From assembly GCF_013391765.2 (NCBI RefSeq), contig NZ_JACBGI020000004.1, positions 62,001-126,000 on the forward strand: a DNA stretch of 64,000 nucleotides, read 5' to 3'. The notes beneath the pieces were generated by a model that did not search any database, had not been told where the DNA came from, and saw only the letters and a list, made by a program, of their open reading frames with translations. Position numbers and translations under genes: made by a program. This document shows, in pieces, positions 8,271 through 17,764 of this stretch. Position 1 is the stretch's first letter. Each line of letters opens with the position of its first letter. The DNA is from Thiomicrorhabdus heinhorstiae (lineage in GTDB: Bacteria > Pseudomonadota > Gammaproteobacteria > Thiomicrospirales > Thiomicrospiraceae).

Positions 8271-8279
8271 TCTGACACC
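8271..8279 (-). repeat. right flanking motif of the VF530 cassette (GGTGTCAGA on the minus strand)
   Basis: This is the inverted partner of the motif at 7848. It lies directly against the point where the transposase fragment begins. Confidence 0.35.
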
Positions 8280-8280
8280 T

Positions 8281-8616
8281 TTGTTTCCGGCTGCAATCAA
8301 TGACCCACTGGAATTTAAAAACGGACGGCAGTTTTCTGCCTGGCTAGGCTTAGTTCCTCGTCAAAACTCAACAGGCGGTAAAAACATTCTGCTCGGCATC
8401 AGCAAACGTGGCAATGGCTATTTAAGAAGGTTATTAGTACAAGGTGCTCTAACGGCGATAGTGCGGAGCAAGGGGAATGACAATCAAATACGCTGGGCGA
8501 GAAAATTACGGCAGACGAAATGTATTCAAGTCGCGGCCGTCACGCTTGCCAATAAAACGGCCAGAATTATATGGTCACTGATGGCACACAACAAAGAATA
8601 TCAAGTGATGTCCTAA
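8281..8616 (+). pseudogene. IS110-family (IS1111-type) transposase, C-terminal fragment
   Basis: About 110 codons match the C-terminal transposase_20-type domain: LEFKNGRQFSAWLGLVPRQ, STGGKNILLGISKRGNGYLR, QVAAVTLANKTARIIWSLMA. The whole N-terminal DEDD catalytic domain is absent, and the frame opens abruptly at 8281 next to the flanking motif at 8271. The fragment cannot encode an active transposase. A full IS110-family enzyme would have about 330-350 residues. Confidence 0.85.
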
Positions 8617-8800
8617 AACATCACTGAAACAGTTTACCTTGCAAAGCGATGCTTATGGTAAAACGGGTTAATCCCACTTTGGCAAGACCTGAACTTGGGG
8701 TCTGAGACGCAGGTCTCGTTACTCTGAATAGGTGCCAAGGTGCGGATAACATGATGGCTAGTCAGGCATTCAAGAATACTTCGAATGGCTGATATTTAAG
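8281..8800 (+). mobile_element. remnant of an IS110-family insertion sequence
   Basis: The transposase fragment is followed by about 180 bp of non-coding DNA of the kind seen at the 3' end of IS1111-type elements. The right boundary is estimated only; the left part of the element is lost. From about 8800 to 8958 I see no gene and no clear repeat. Confidence 0.55.
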
Positions 8801-8958
8801 AGCCGAATATACGACCGCTTAACTCGCATTTAACCCAGCCAAACAGCAGAACAAAAAGGTAGTCATTAAACAAAACAGAGTGCTGAAAACGTACTTACGG
8901 AATTTTATTACTTGAAACCAGTGGCGTGTCCATATATGATTCCTATTATTCTCGGTTA

Positions 8959-10098
8959 TCAGAATCTTGGCAAACCGTCAAAGAACTTCTGAATGAAACC
9001 CGGATTCAATTGGGATTCTGCAGCTTTTATGTGTGTTAAATAACTTATAAATTCTCTAGAGTCTGCAAAATAATTGGGATAAGCTTCTTTTATTCCTCCG
9101 AGAGCGCTAGCATAAACCAATGCTACGGTGATGCCTTGATTATGACTATATTCTTTTTCAGCATCGGTATAGGCTTCTTCTGCTTCAATAAATTGTTCTT
9201 TTGTGAAGTTTTCGTATGTTAGCTGATTTTTTTTAGTATCTACTAGTAATAGCATGTAGTGAGTGTCGGGAGCTTCTTCAATAAACTTGCTTGTTATTTT
9301 TAATGACTCTGTGTAGTGGTGTAATTTTTTTAAAACACCTAGTGTTCTATCTAAAGAAGCTACATCTAAACAACTTTTCAATTTCTCCGGGTGTTTTTCG
9401 AGACGAGAAAAATAGAGTTCTTGTTGTTTCTTGTAATTAAGAGAATGAAATATATGAATATTTTCCATTAAAGCGAATTGTTCACTAGCTAAAGCGAAGA
9501 ATTGTCTCCATCGAATACTGCCTCCATTTGATTTCAATGCTTCTCCGGTAAACAATTCGACAATCTCTAATGTTGTTGCCCAGTCATGTTGAAGTCTTGT
9601 TCTTAACTGAATCTCAATTTGCTTAGTATTTTGATTTCTATCTGGAAAACGTCCAACTAAATGAATGGATCTATATCCATCATCTTTGGGATGTGTTACA
9701 TAATCCTTTACTCGCAACTTACCTTCAGAATTATTGAAATACGGCAGTTTTTTTAGTTTTTTAAATAGCTTTTGAAGCTTTTTAGGAGAAGAAACTACGA
9801 CGCGGCATCCTCCTACATCCTGCATACTCTTTAGTTTCATATTTGAAGAGCTAAATCGTTTAAGTTTCTTTATGATAGAAGGTGTTCGTTTCAGGCGTTT
9901 AGCAAAGATTGCTTCATTATCGATTTCTCGAGTAACTTTTTTTACTAGAGACAAAGCGTGTTCAAGAGGAATTTCATGTTGCGAGCGCCAATAAGATAAT
10001 ACATCCATGGCTTTATCGTACTTTTCTTTGTCGTGAAAAATATTGTCATCTATTAAAGCTTCACCTGCTTTTTTAACCTCGTTGCCAGTATATGTCAC
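8959..10098 (-). CDS. stand-alone RelA/SpoT-domain (alarmone synthetase-like) protein
   Basis: The product is 379 residues. Residues about 60-180 form a RelA/SpoT nucleotidyltransferase domain with key motifs in order: the basic RLKRTPSIIKKLKR (68-81), MQDVGGCRVVV (92-102, with the metal-binding Asp), the nucleotide-contacting GYRSIH (141-146) and EIQLRT (162-167) followed by HDWATTLE. The HD hydrolase, TGS and ACT domains of RelA/SpoT are absent, so it is not a housekeeping enzyme. The C-terminal 200 residues are helical-looking with no domain I know. The gene is visibly AT-richer than the metH gene beside it and lies next to an IS remnant, which suggests transfer. Relatives make (p)ppGpp or (p)ppApp or act as toxins; which applies here cannot be told. 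Confidence 0.8.
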   Translation of the reverse strand: MTYTGNEVKKAGEALIDDNIFHDKEKYDKAMDVLSYWRSQHEIPLEHALSLVKKVTREIDNEAIFAKRLKRTPSIIKKLKRFSSSNMKLKSMQDVGGCRVVVSSPKKLQKLFKKLKKLPYFNNSEGKLRVKDYVTHPKDDGYRSIHLVGRFPDRNQNTKQIEIQLRTRLQHDWATTLEIVELFTGEALKSNGGSIRWRQFFALASEQFALMENIHIFHSLNYKKQQELYFSRLEKHPEKLKSCLDVASLDRTLGVLKKLHHYTESLKITSKFIEEAPDTHYMLLLVDTKKNQLTYENFTKEQFIEAEEAYTDAEKEYSHNQGITVALVYASALGGIKEAYPNYFADSREFISYLTHIKAAESQLNPGFIQKFFDGLPRF

Positions 10099-10200
10099 TA
10101 ATCTTACTCAATCTTCTTTACTTGTACTCTATCTTGAAATACTAATTCGCACCAGAGCATGATTATTCAGTGTGTTAAATAATAAAAGATAATGATTTGT

Positions 10201-13200
10201 TTACTGCGCAAAATCTTCCGGATCGTAACCCAGATTCGGAGCCAGCCATTTCTCGGTTTCTTCGACTGTCCAGCCTTTGCGGTGGGCGTAATCTTCGACC
10301 TGGTCGCGACCGACCGAACCGATACCGAAGTATTTCGATCCCGGGTGCGAGAAATAGACACCTGAAACCGCGGCAGTTGGTGTCATTGCGTAGCTTGAGG
10401 TTAAATCCAAGCCGATGCTTTCCGACGGCTTGAGTAGTTCCCAAATGGTGCCTTTTTCGGTATGTTCTGGGCAGGCAGGATAGCCCGGTGCAGGACGAAT
10501 CCCTTGGTATTTCTCGCGAATCAACGCTTCGTTATCCAAATTTTCATCCGGCGCATAGCCCCATTCGGTTTTACGCACCATTTCATGCAAAGTTTCGGCA
10601 AAGGCTTCGGCAAAACGGTCGGCAAGTGCTTTGAGCATAATCGCTTCATAATCGTTGTGCTCGGCTTCAAATTCCGCCGCTTTTTCATCACAGCCGATAC
10701 CGCCGGAAACCGCGAATAGACCAACATAGTCGGCAATGCCCGTTTCCTTCGGTGCAATGTAATCGCTTAGACACTGGTTATAACCGCCACGTTTTTTCTC
10801 CGCCTGTTGACGAAGATTGTGCAGAACGGTCAATACTTCGGTGCGCGATTCGTCGGTATAAACTTCAATGTCGTCACCAATCGCATTCGCCGGATAGAAA
10901 CCATACACCGCTTTGGCGGTCAGCCATTTTTCGGCAATAATTTTTTCCAACATCTCTTTGGCATCGGCATAAACTTTACGCGCTTCTTCACCGACCACCT
11001 TGTCGTCGAGAATTCGCGGGAAGAGACCGTGCAGTTCCCAAGATTGGAAGAACGGCGACCAGTCAAAACGCTCCAGCAGTTTTTCCAGCGGGAAGTCTTC
11101 AATGACGCGCGAACCAAGGAAACTCGGTTTCACCGGCGTATAGCCGTTCCAGTCGATCTCGATGCGGTTTTCACGCGCCTTATTAATCGGCACACGTTTC
11201 ACCTGCTTGGCGCGCGCTTTACGCTCTTCACGCACGGTTTCGTATTCGGCACGAATCTTCGCGGCGAAGTCGGTTTTCAGGTCGTTGGAAATCAGACTTT
11301 GCGCGACACCGACCGCACGCGAAGCATCCTTAACGTAAACCACCGGATGGTCGTATTGCGGTTCGATTTTCACTGCGGTATGCGCTTTTGAAGTGGTCGC
11401 GCCACCAATCAGCAATGGCAAGTCCATATTGCGCTCTTTCATCAGTTTGGCAACGTTCACCATCTCTTCCAGTGACGGGGTAATCAGACCGGAAAGTCCG
11501 ATGACGTTTGCGCCTTCGGCAACTGCGGTATCGAGAATTTTTTCCGCCGGAACCATGACGCCTAGGTCGATAACCTCGAAGTTATTACATTGCAGTACCA
11601 CGCCGACAATGTTTTTACCGATATCGTGCACGTCGCCCTTAACGGTTGCCATGACAATCTTACCGTTGGCTTGGCCTTCGGTTTTCGCCGCCAGTAGATA
11701 AGGGTCAAGATAGGCCACGGCACGTTTCATAACTCGCGCCGATTTCACCACCTGCGGCAGGAACATTTTCCCTGAACCGAACAGGTCGCCGACCACGTTC
11801 ATGCCGTCCATTAACGGCCCTTCGATAACCAATAGCCCTGAACCAAGTTTCTGGTAGGCTTCTTCGGTATCTTCTTCGATAAAGTCGGTAATGCCTTTAA
11901 CCAGCGCGTGCTCCAGACGTTTTTCAACGCTTTCTTCACGCCACTTGGTGTCGGCCACTTTGCTGGCGGCTGTGCCGTCGCCACGGAACTCTTCGGCGAC
12001 TTCCAGCAGACGCTCGCCCGCTTCTGGGTCTTTGTTTAATATGACATCTTCAACGGCCAGGCGAAGTTTTTCCGGCAGGTCATCGTAAATCGCCATTTGT
12101 CCGGCGTTAACGATACCCATGTCCATGCCTTCTTTAATGGCGTAGTACAGGAACACCGAGTGAATCGCTTCGCGCACCGGATTGTTACCACGGAACGAGA
12201 AGGAGACGTTGGAAACCCCACCGGAAATCTTGGCGTGCGGCAGGTTGGCTTTAATCCAGGTCACCGCATTGATAAAGTCTAGACCGTAATTATTGTGTTC
12301 TTCAATACCCGTCGCGACCGCGAAGATATTCGGGTCGAAAATAATGTCTTGCGGCAGGAAGCCGACTTTTTCAGTCAAAACTTCGTAAGAGCGTTTACAG
12401 ATTTCGATTTTGCGTTCTAACGTATCCGCCTGACCGTCTTCGTCGAAGGCCATAATAATCGCTGCCGCACCGTACTGTTTGACCTTGCGTGCGTGTTCAA
12501 TAAAGGCTTCTTCGCCCTCTTTTAGCGAGATGGAGTTGACCACCCCTTTACCTTGAATGCATTTTAGACCGGCTTCAATGACTTCCCATTTTGAGGAGTC
12601 GATCATAATCGGCACGCGCGACGCTTCGGGTTCTGAGGCGAGTAGATTGAGAAATTTGACCATGCACGCCTTGGCATCCAGCATCCCTTCGTCCATATTG
12701 ACGTCGATAATTTGTGCGCCGTCTTCTACCTGCTTAACGGCGATTTCGATCGCTTCTTCGTAGTTTTCTTCGATAATTAGGCGTTTGAATTTGGCCGAAC
12801 CGGTAACGTTGTTACGTTCACCAACGTTAACGAACAGCGAGTCTTCGTCGATATTCAGGGGCTCAAGACCGGATAGACGACAGGCGGCGTGAATTTCCGG
12901 CAGTTCGCGACGCGGATGTGCCTGAGCGGCTTGCGCCATCGCTTCGACGTGATCCGGTGTGGTGCCACAGCAACCGCCGATAATATTGATCCAGCCGTGT
13001 TCCGCCCAATGTTGGATTTCGGCCGCCATCTGTTCCGGCGTTTCGTCGTACTCTCCGAATTCGTTCGGCAGGCCGGCATTCGGGTGAATTGACACATAGG
13101 TTTCGCATACGCGGCTTAGTTCCTGCACATAAGGGCGCAGTTCTTCCGGTCCTAAAGCACAGTTCAGACCGACCGACAGTGGTTCGGCATGAGCAACGGC

Positions 13201-14046
13201 GTTATAGAAAGCTTCGGTGGTTTGACCTGACAGAGTTCTTCCACTCGCGTCCGTAATGGTACCGCTCAACATAATCGGAACTTCTGGGAAAGCGCCTATT
13301 TCACTCAGCACTTTGTTGGCAGCCTCACTGCGCTGCTCATTAACTTCAGTTAACTCCGCTGCTACTTCGACTGCCGTCGCGTTCTGAGCGAAATATTCAT
13401 CTTTCCGTTTATTCCACGCTTCGCGTAGTTCTTGTTCAACTTCTTTGACTGCGAAGATGGCAGCTTTCGCATTAAGGGTATCGAAAATGGTTTCAATCAG
13501 AATGGTGTCGACGCCGCCTTCCAGCAGGGCGTGGGTTGCTTGTTTGTAAGCGGTCACCAGTTCGTCGAAAGAGGTGTTACGGAAACCCGGATCGTTGACG
13601 TCCGGCGAAATCGACGCGGTACGGTTTGTCGGCCCAAGCACACCGGCGACAAAACGCGGTTTGCCGTCTTCCTGCTCGGCAATATCGCAGGCTTCGCGCG
13701 CCACCTTGGCACAGGCCAGGTTCAGCTCACTGACATGTTCCTGCATGTCGTAGTCGGCCTGGGCAATGGTGGTGGCGTTAAAGGAATTGGTTTCGATGAT
13801 ATCGACACCCTTGCGCAGGAACGCCAGGTGAATATCGCGGATCACTTCCGGTTTGGTCATCGCCAGAATGTCGTTGTTGCCCTTGATGTCCATGTGATAG
13901 TCGGCAAAACGCTCTCCTCGAAAGTCTTCTTCGCTGAGATTCAGCCCTTGGATCATGGTTCCCATCGCACCGTCGAGAATGACGATGCGTTCGTTCAGCA
14001 GTGATTTGAGGGCGGTTAAACGTTGTTGACGTGCTGTCATGGCCAT
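10201..14046 (-). CDS. metH: cobalamin-dependent methionine synthase
   Basis: The product is 1281 residues (about 1230 is usual). It transfers the methyl group from 5-methyltetrahydrofolate through cobalamin to homocysteine. Domains in order: homocysteine-binding (about 10-370, zinc ligands Cys296, Cys359 and Cys360 in NCALGP and GGCCGTT), pterin-binding (about 400-660), B12-binding cap and Rossmann domain ([12 protein letters not shown], His807 as lower cobalt ligand), and the C-terminal SAM-binding activation domain ([15 protein letters not shown]). An extra stretch of about 45 residues sits in the homocysteine domain (about 205-250). The ATG at 14040 has slightly better ribosome binding site spacing than 14046. 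No cobalamin riboswitch is visible upstream. Confidence 0.97.
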   Translation of the reverse strand: MAMTARQQRLTALKSLLNERIVILDGAMGTMIQGLNLSEEDFRGERFADYHMDIKGNNDILAMTKPEVIRDIHLAFLRKGVDIIETNSFNATTIAQADYDMQEHVSELNLACAKVAREACDIAEQEDGKPRFVAGVLGPTNRTASISPDVNDPGFRNTSFDELVTAYKQATHALLEGGVDTILIETIFDTLNAKAAIFAVKEVEQELREAWNKRKDEYFAQNATAVEVAAELTEVNEQRSEAANKVLSEIGAFPEVPIMLSGTITDASGRTLSGQTTEAFYNAVAHAEPLSVGLNCALGPEELRPYVQELSRVCETYVSIHPNAGLPNEFGEYDETPEQMAAEIQHWAEHGWINIIGGCCGTTPDHVEAMAQAAQAHPRRELPEIHAACRLSGLEPLNIDEDSLFVNVGERNNVTGSAKFKRLIIEENYEEAIEIAVKQVEDGAQIIDVNMDEGMLDAKACMVKFLNLLASEPEASRVPIMIDSSKWEVIEAGLKCIQGKGVVNSISLKEGEEAFIEHARKVKQYGAAAIIMAFDEDGQADTLERKIEICKRSYEVLTEKVGFLPQDIIFDPNIFAVATGIEEHNNYGLDFINAVTWIKANLPHAKISGGVSNVSFSFRGNNPVREAIHSVFLYYAIKEGMDMGIVNAGQMAIYDDLPEKLRLAVEDVILNKDPEAGERLLEVAEEFRGDGTAASKVADTKWREESVEKRLEHALVKGITDFIEEDTEEAYQKLGSGLLVIEGPLMDGMNVVGDLFGSGKMFLPQVVKSARVMKRAVAYLDPYLLAAKTEGQANGKIVMATVKGDVHDIGKNIVGVVLQCNNFEVIDLGVMVPAEKILDTAVAEGANVIGLSGLITPSLEEMVNVAKLMKERNMDLPLLIGGATTSKAHTAVKIEPQYDHPVVYVKDASRAVGVAQSLISNDLKTDFAAKIRAEYETVREERKARAKQVKRVPINKARENRIEIDWNGYTPVKPSFLGSRVIEDFPLEKLLERFDWSPFFQSWELHGLFPRILDDKVVGEEARKVYADAKEMLEKIIAEKWLTAKAVYGFYPANAIGDDIEVYTDESRTEVLTVLHNLRQQAEKKRGGYNQCLSDYIAPKETGIADYVGLFAVSGGIGCDEKAAEFEAEHNDYEAIMLKALADRFAEAFAETLHEMVRKTEWGYAPDENLDNEALIREKYQGIRPAPGYPACPEHTEKGTIWELLKPSESIGLDLTSSYAMTPTAAVSGVYFSHPGSKYFGIGSVGRDQVEDYAHRKGWTVEETEKWLAPNLGYDPEDFAQ

Positions 14047-14091
14047 ACCTGTATCAAAAATTTAATCGCGCTATTTTACCTGATTTAGAGG

Positions 14092-14111
14092 ATGACGTCT
14101 TCAGTCGTCAT
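14092..14111. promoter_or_regulatory. inverted repeat between metH and the divergent OMP gene
   Basis: ATGACG-N8-CGTCAT is a perfect 6-bp inverted repeat in the 150-bp divergent intergenic region. It could be an operator for metH. It has no T-run and lies upstream of both genes, so it is not a terminator. Confidence 0.3.
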
Positions 14112-14160
14112 GCGCGGAGAGAATTTGCCTTTTGGCTCTTTTGTTTGTCCTGTGAAAGTA

Positions 14161-14166
14161 TATAAT
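14161..14166 (+). promoter_or_regulatory. possible -10 element for the OMP gene
   Basis: A perfect TATAAT lies 31 bp upstream of the ATG at 14197. No good -35 hexamer stands out at 16-18 bp. Confidence 0.35.
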
Positions 14167-14196
14167 TAATTGCTTATGTATAGATAAGGAAAAGTT

Positions 14197-15096
14197 ATGC
14201 ATTTGCGTGCGCTGGGTTTCATGCTGCTGATCGCTTTGAGCGATGAAGCCCAAGCTTCGGAAATTCTGATCGGTAGTGCCGGTATGGAATTGCAAGGCGG
14301 TTTACTAGGATTGCAAGGTGGAGTCGAATCCTACGGCGAGTGGCTGAACTACAAGACCGAGCATACTTCCATCCGCTCCGGACGGCTGTTTTATGATTAT
14401 TCGATTGCTTATCTTACGCCGACCAGCAGTTTTAACGAATCGATCAGCGTTAAGAACCTGCAGGGCGGAGAGATGAACATTATCGGTGCCGAATTCGAAT
14501 GGAGCGGGATCGATGCGCAGGCGACACTCGGTTACGACCTTTTTCGTTGGGGCGAACGCGATTACATCGGTTTGGGGCTGTCTCTCGGAATTGCCGCGCC
14601 GGTGATTAAGAATGCCGGGATTGATGTTCCGTCGGCCGACTGGATGCCCAATCAGGGAGCGCCGGTATATGTAGAGGAAGGCGATTCCGAGGAGGTCAGT
14701 CTGGTTGCCAGTACCACCGAATTCCTGGGCTATAAACTGGGACCGAAGTTGTTGTTGTCGAAAGCGCTCGGTGATCGGGCGGCAGTGTATGGTGAAATCA
14801 GCTATGCGCCTCAGCAACTGTCGATCCGTAATAAAAATCTGGATTACCGCATCGACATCGACGGTGACTATTTTCATTATGCTCTGGGGATTCGCTACGA
14901 GTTGATGAAGAGCAGTTATTCGCTTGGTTTACTGAATATTGAACCGCGTTTGGGATTGGATTTCGGGGTGCAATACAGCCGTTTGCATTTGCAGAAGTTT
15001 AATCTTGACCTGAGTGGCATGAATTACGCCATTCCGAAAACCGAGCTGAGTCTGGAGAGTCATTCTCTCTATCTTGGTGTCAGTTACGCTTTGTAG
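14197..15096 (+). CDS. predicted outer-membrane beta-barrel protein, function unknown
   Basis: The product is 299 residues, starting at an ATG with a TAAGGAAAAG ribosome binding site. A short signal peptide ends at about EAQA-S (residue 21). The rest alternates polar and hydrophobic residues with many Gly and aromatic residues (GYDLFRWGERDYIGLGLSLG; YFHYALGIRYEL; LGLDFGVQYSR) and ends LYLGVSYAL, typical of small outer-membrane barrels of roughly 10-12 strands. I do not recognise a named family. It is divergent from metH and 126 bp upstream of trmA, with no sign of a shared role with either. Confidence 0.7.
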   Translation: MHLRALGFMLLIALSDEAQASEILIGSAGMELQGGLLGLQGGVESYGEWLNYKTEHTSIRSGRLFYDYSIAYLTPTSSFNESISVKNLQGGEMNIIGAEFEWSGIDAQATLGYDLFRWGERDYIGLGLSLGIAAPVIKNAGIDVPSADWMPNQGAPVYVEEGDSEEVSLVASTTEFLGYKLGPKLLLSKALGDRAAVYGEISYAPQQLSIRNKNLDYRIDIDGDYFHYALGIRYELMKSSYSLGLLNIEPRLGLDFGVQYSRLHLQKFNLDLSGMNYAIPKTELSLESHSLYLGVSYAL

Positions 15097-15174
15097 TCGA
15101 GTGCTTTCCGTGTATTTCCAACGGCTTACAAGTGGCTGGCCTGCTTTTAGAAATAATCGCAACGGCAAATAGCG

Positions 15175-15180
15175 TATAAT
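15175..15180 (+). promoter_or_regulatory. possible -10 element for trmA
   Basis: A TATAAT hexamer lies 42 bp upstream of the trmA ATG. The matching -35 is weak. Confidence 0.35.
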
Positions 15181-15222
15181 TGCGCTGTTTTTTGAATTGT
15201 GAAAAGGTCAGTGTAAGCCAAG

Positions 15223-16308
15223 ATGCTTTGCCAAGTGTTTCCCGAACAGTATGCGCAACAGCTCGCCGAAAAGGTAGAGCGTTTGCAAACCCTGCTGCCG
15301 CAGGCGCCGAATCTGCAGGTATTTGAATCGCCTGCCGAACATTACCGTGCGCGTGCCGAATTCCGCATCTGGCATGAGGAAGACGATACGTTTTATATCA
15401 TGTTTGATCAGGAAACCAAGCAGAAGGTACGCATCGACGAATGTCCGATGGCGATTAAACCGATTGCCGAACTGATGCCGAAGTTGATGGACGCGATCAA
15501 GGCAGACGACGCGCTGCGCAGCAAGCTGTTTCAGGTGGATTTTCTGGCGACGTTGAGTGGGCAGATGCTGGTGACTTTGATTTATCGTCGTTCGATCGAG
15601 GGCGACGAAGCCTGGCTGACAGGAGCCAACCGTTTGCGTGAAATTTTGCCGATCGATCATATTATCGGCAGGGCGCGTAAGCAGAAGATTCTGTTGGACG
15701 AGGATTTCGTGACCGAAACCTTAGATGTGGACGGCAAGCCGCTGCATTACCAGCAGATCGAAAACAGTTTTACCCAGCCGAATCCGTATGTGGCGCAGCA
15801 CATGTTGCACTGGGCGCGCGCGGTTTCAGGCAAATCGGACGGTGATTTGATCGAGTTGTATTGCGGTAACGGCAATTTTTCGATTGCGTTGGCGGATTGT
15901 TACCGTAAGGTTTTGGCGACGGAAATTTCCAAAACCTCGGTGGCTTCGGCGCAGATCAATATCGCTGCCAACGGTGTCGAGAATCTGCAGATTATAAAAA
16001 TGGCTGCGGAAGAGGTCACCGAGGCTTTCGGCGGGCGTGAGTTTAATCGATTGAAGGGAATCGATCTGAATGCGTATGAGTTTTCGACCATCTTTGTCGA
16101 TCCGCCGCGTTCCGGACTGGATGATTTGACGCGCAAGATGGTCTGCGACTATGAGCGCATTATCTATATTTCCTGCAATCCGGAAACGCTGGCGCGCGAT
16201 CTGGAAGTTTTGACGCAGACCCATGAAATTCAGCAGACGGCGCTGTTCGATCAGTTTCCGTACACGCATCACATCGAAAGCGGTGTCTTTTTAACCCGCA
16301 AAGCCTGA
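15223..16308 (+). CDS. trmA: tRNA (uracil-5-)-methyltransferase
   Basis: The product is 361 residues, the usual TrmA length. It makes 5-methyluridine (ribothymidine) at position 54 of the tRNA T-loop using SAM. Visible signatures are [15 protein letters not shown] near the N-terminus, ENSFTQPN, the SAM-binding [26 protein letters not shown], the catalytic Cys in [12 protein letters not shown] and the C-terminal [13 protein letters not shown]. Alignment with the enterobacterial enzyme is close throughout. It is monocistronic here, with 114 bp to the next gene. Confidence 0.97.
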   Translation: MLCQVFPEQYAQQLAEKVERLQTLLPQAPNLQVFESPAEHYRARAEFRIWHEEDDTFYIMFDQETKQKVRIDECPMAIKPIAELMPKLMDAIKADDALRSKLFQVDFLATLSGQMLVTLIYRRSIEGDEAWLTGANRLREILPIDHIIGRARKQKILLDEDFVTETLDVDGKPLHYQQIENSFTQPNPYVAQHMLHWARAVSGKSDGDLIELYCGNGNFSIALADCYRKVLATEISKTSVASAQINIAANGVENLQIIKMAAEEVTEAFGGREFNRLKGIDLNAYEFSTIFVDPPRSGLDDLTRKMVCDYERIIYISCNPETLARDLEVLTQTHEIQQTALFDQFPYTHHIESGVFLTRKA

Positions 16309-16422
16309 TGCGGGGTTTCGGCAGGTGACGATCATACTATCGTCATAATCTGTCCGGGATGCTTTATGTAGAATGAGCCAATTTTTACGGTTGGCGTTTA
16401 GATAATTTTTAGGAGAACCCCT

Positions 16423-17187
16423 ATGGTATTAGCCTGGATTGGCGCACTATTTATCGGGCTTACCCTTGGTCTGTTGGGATCGGGTGGGTCGATTTTAACG
16501 GTACCGGTTTTGACCTATGTGGTCGGTCAGGAAACCAAGGTAGCGATTGCCGGGTCCTTGATGATCGTCGGGATTATCAGTGTCTTTTCGGCGATCCCGT
16601 ATGCGAGACAGAAACTGGTGCAGTGGAAGACGGTGGTGCTGTTCGGGGTTCCGGGAATGGCCGGTGCCGTAGCCGGTGCCTGGAGTGCGCATTTCGTCTC
16701 CGATGCGATTCAGATGTTGATTTTTACCGTGCTGTTGCTGGTTGCCGCTTACTTCATGTACAAGCCTATGAAACTGCAGGACGGCGAACATGAGCCGCGC
16801 GCGTTTTACAAGATCGCCATTGACGGCTTTATTGTCGGCGGTGTTACCGGTCTGGTCGGAGTCGGCGGCGGCTTCCTGATTATTCCGGCGCTGGTACTGC
16901 TTGGCGGTTTGTCGATGCGTCTGGCGGTTGGAACCAGTCTGGTGATTATTGCGGTGAAATCGTTTGCCGGTTTTGTTGAATATCTGTCGGTATTGAAAGC
17001 TTTGGATCTGACTTTGGACTGGAGCATTATCGGCATCTTCTCGGCAATCGGCATCTTCGGCGGCTGGCTGGGGCACAAGATCAGTTCCAGGATTGATCAG
17101 GAAGCGCTTAAGAAAGGGTTCGCCATCTTTATGCTTTTGATGGGGATCTTTATTCTGTATAAGAATTTACCGGCTTTGCTCGGCTAA
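16423..17187 (+). CDS. TauE/SafE-family membrane transporter (sulfite/organosulfonate exporter type)
   Basis: The product is 254 residues, almost entirely hydrophobic with about eight transmembrane helices. The two internally repeated halves each carry the family glycine motif: GLLGSGGSILTVPVL near residue 20 and GLVGVGGGFLIIPALVLL near residue 145. The family exports small anions such as sulfite and sulfoacetate; the substrate here is not shown by the sequence. An AGGAG ribosome binding site precedes the ATG. A strong terminator follows at 17211. Confidence 0.85.
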   Translation: MVLAWIGALFIGLTLGLLGSGGSILTVPVLTYVVGQETKVAIAGSLMIVGIISVFSAIPYARQKLVQWKTVVLFGVPGMAGAVAGAWSAHFVSDAIQMLIFTVLLLVAAYFMYKPMKLQDGEHEPRAFYKIAIDGFIVGGVTGLVGVGGGFLIIPALVLLGGLSMRLAVGTSLVIIAVKSFAGFVEYLSVLKALDLTLDWSIIGIFSAIGIFGGWLGHKISSRIDQEALKKGFAIFMLLMGIFILYKNLPALLG

Positions 17188-17210
17188 TGATCACTCCTTT
17201 ACCCATAAAA

Positions 17211-17234
17211 AACGGCGCTTAACAGCGCCGTTTT
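17211..17234. terminator. rho-independent terminator, probably bidirectional
   Basis: AACGGCGC-TTAACA-GCGCCGTT gives a perfect 8-bp GC-rich stem, preceded by a run of A and followed by T. It lies between the convergent TauE gene and the small exported-protein gene and can serve both strands. Confidence 0.85.
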
Positions 17235-17255
17235 GCTTTTTGCAGAAAGCGATTT

Positions 17256-17507
17256 TCAAGAGCTGGTTTCATTCTGGTTGCCGGGGAGAGTGTCATCGAG
17301 TTTTGGGTTGACCTTCATGGCTTTTTTCAGGTCTTGGACATAGGCTTGCATGGAAGGAGCCAGTGCAGGATTGGTCTTGGCATAGGCTTCAACTCCGGCA
17401 ACATAAGAGTCTTCTGCTTTCTTTTCTGCGGCAAAAGCCTGGCTGCTGATACCGACGCTGGCAAAAGCGGTCAGTAATCCGAGAGCGATTTTTGATTGGA
17501 TGCGCAT
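17256..17507 (-). CDS. small exported protein of unknown function
   Basis: The product is 83 residues from the ATG at 17507, which has a GGAGGT ribosome binding site at ideal spacing; a longer upstream frame lacks one. The signal peptide ends at SQAFA-A (about residue 26). The mature protein is about 57 residues, charged and helical-looking, with Asn/Pro-rich turns and no Cys. No known domain is visible. It is probably periplasmic. Confidence 0.6.
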   Translation of the reverse strand: MRIQSKIALGLLTAFASVGISSQAFAAEKKAEDSYVAGVEAYAKTNPALAPSMQAYVQDLKKAMKVNPKLDDTLPGNQNETSS

Positions 17508-17700
17508 AATATTAAACCTCCGAGAGAGTAACTGGGATCGGGATAAGGCGGCTAACCTTGGCTCCAGTTTAGAACACTGATTTTTGGGTGCAATAGAGAG
17601 GCTCGACCGTCGAGGACATTTCAAGAGGTTCTTAAGAATTGATATAAACTTCAAAGGTTTATTGAGACAGCAGTAATACGGATGTACGGATATTGGGAGG

Positions 17701-17735
17701 AAAACCGCCGCGTGTTTGAAAGCAACGGCGGTTTT
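17701..17735 (-). terminator. rho-independent terminator of the potFGHI operon
   Basis: AAAACCGCCG and CGGCGGTTTT form a 10-bp stem with a 15-nt loop, 30 bp beyond the potI stop. On the minus strand the stem is followed by TTTT. Confidence 0.75.
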
Positions 17736-17764
17736 TACTTTTCTTTATTACAGATTTCGGCCGC

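Noticed and set aside
8281-8616. Functional IS110 transposase gene
   Set aside because: The N-terminal DEDD catalytic domain is missing and the frame begins at a TTG without a ribosome binding site.
10462-14004. Several long open frames on the plus strand opposite metH (up to about 190 codons)
   Set aside because: They mirror metH codon bias, have no ribosome binding sites or recognisable domains, and metH is certain.
14047-14196. Cobalamin riboswitch upstream of metH
   Set aside because: The 150-bp divergent region is too short and lacks a B12-box-like sequence; only a small inverted repeat is present.
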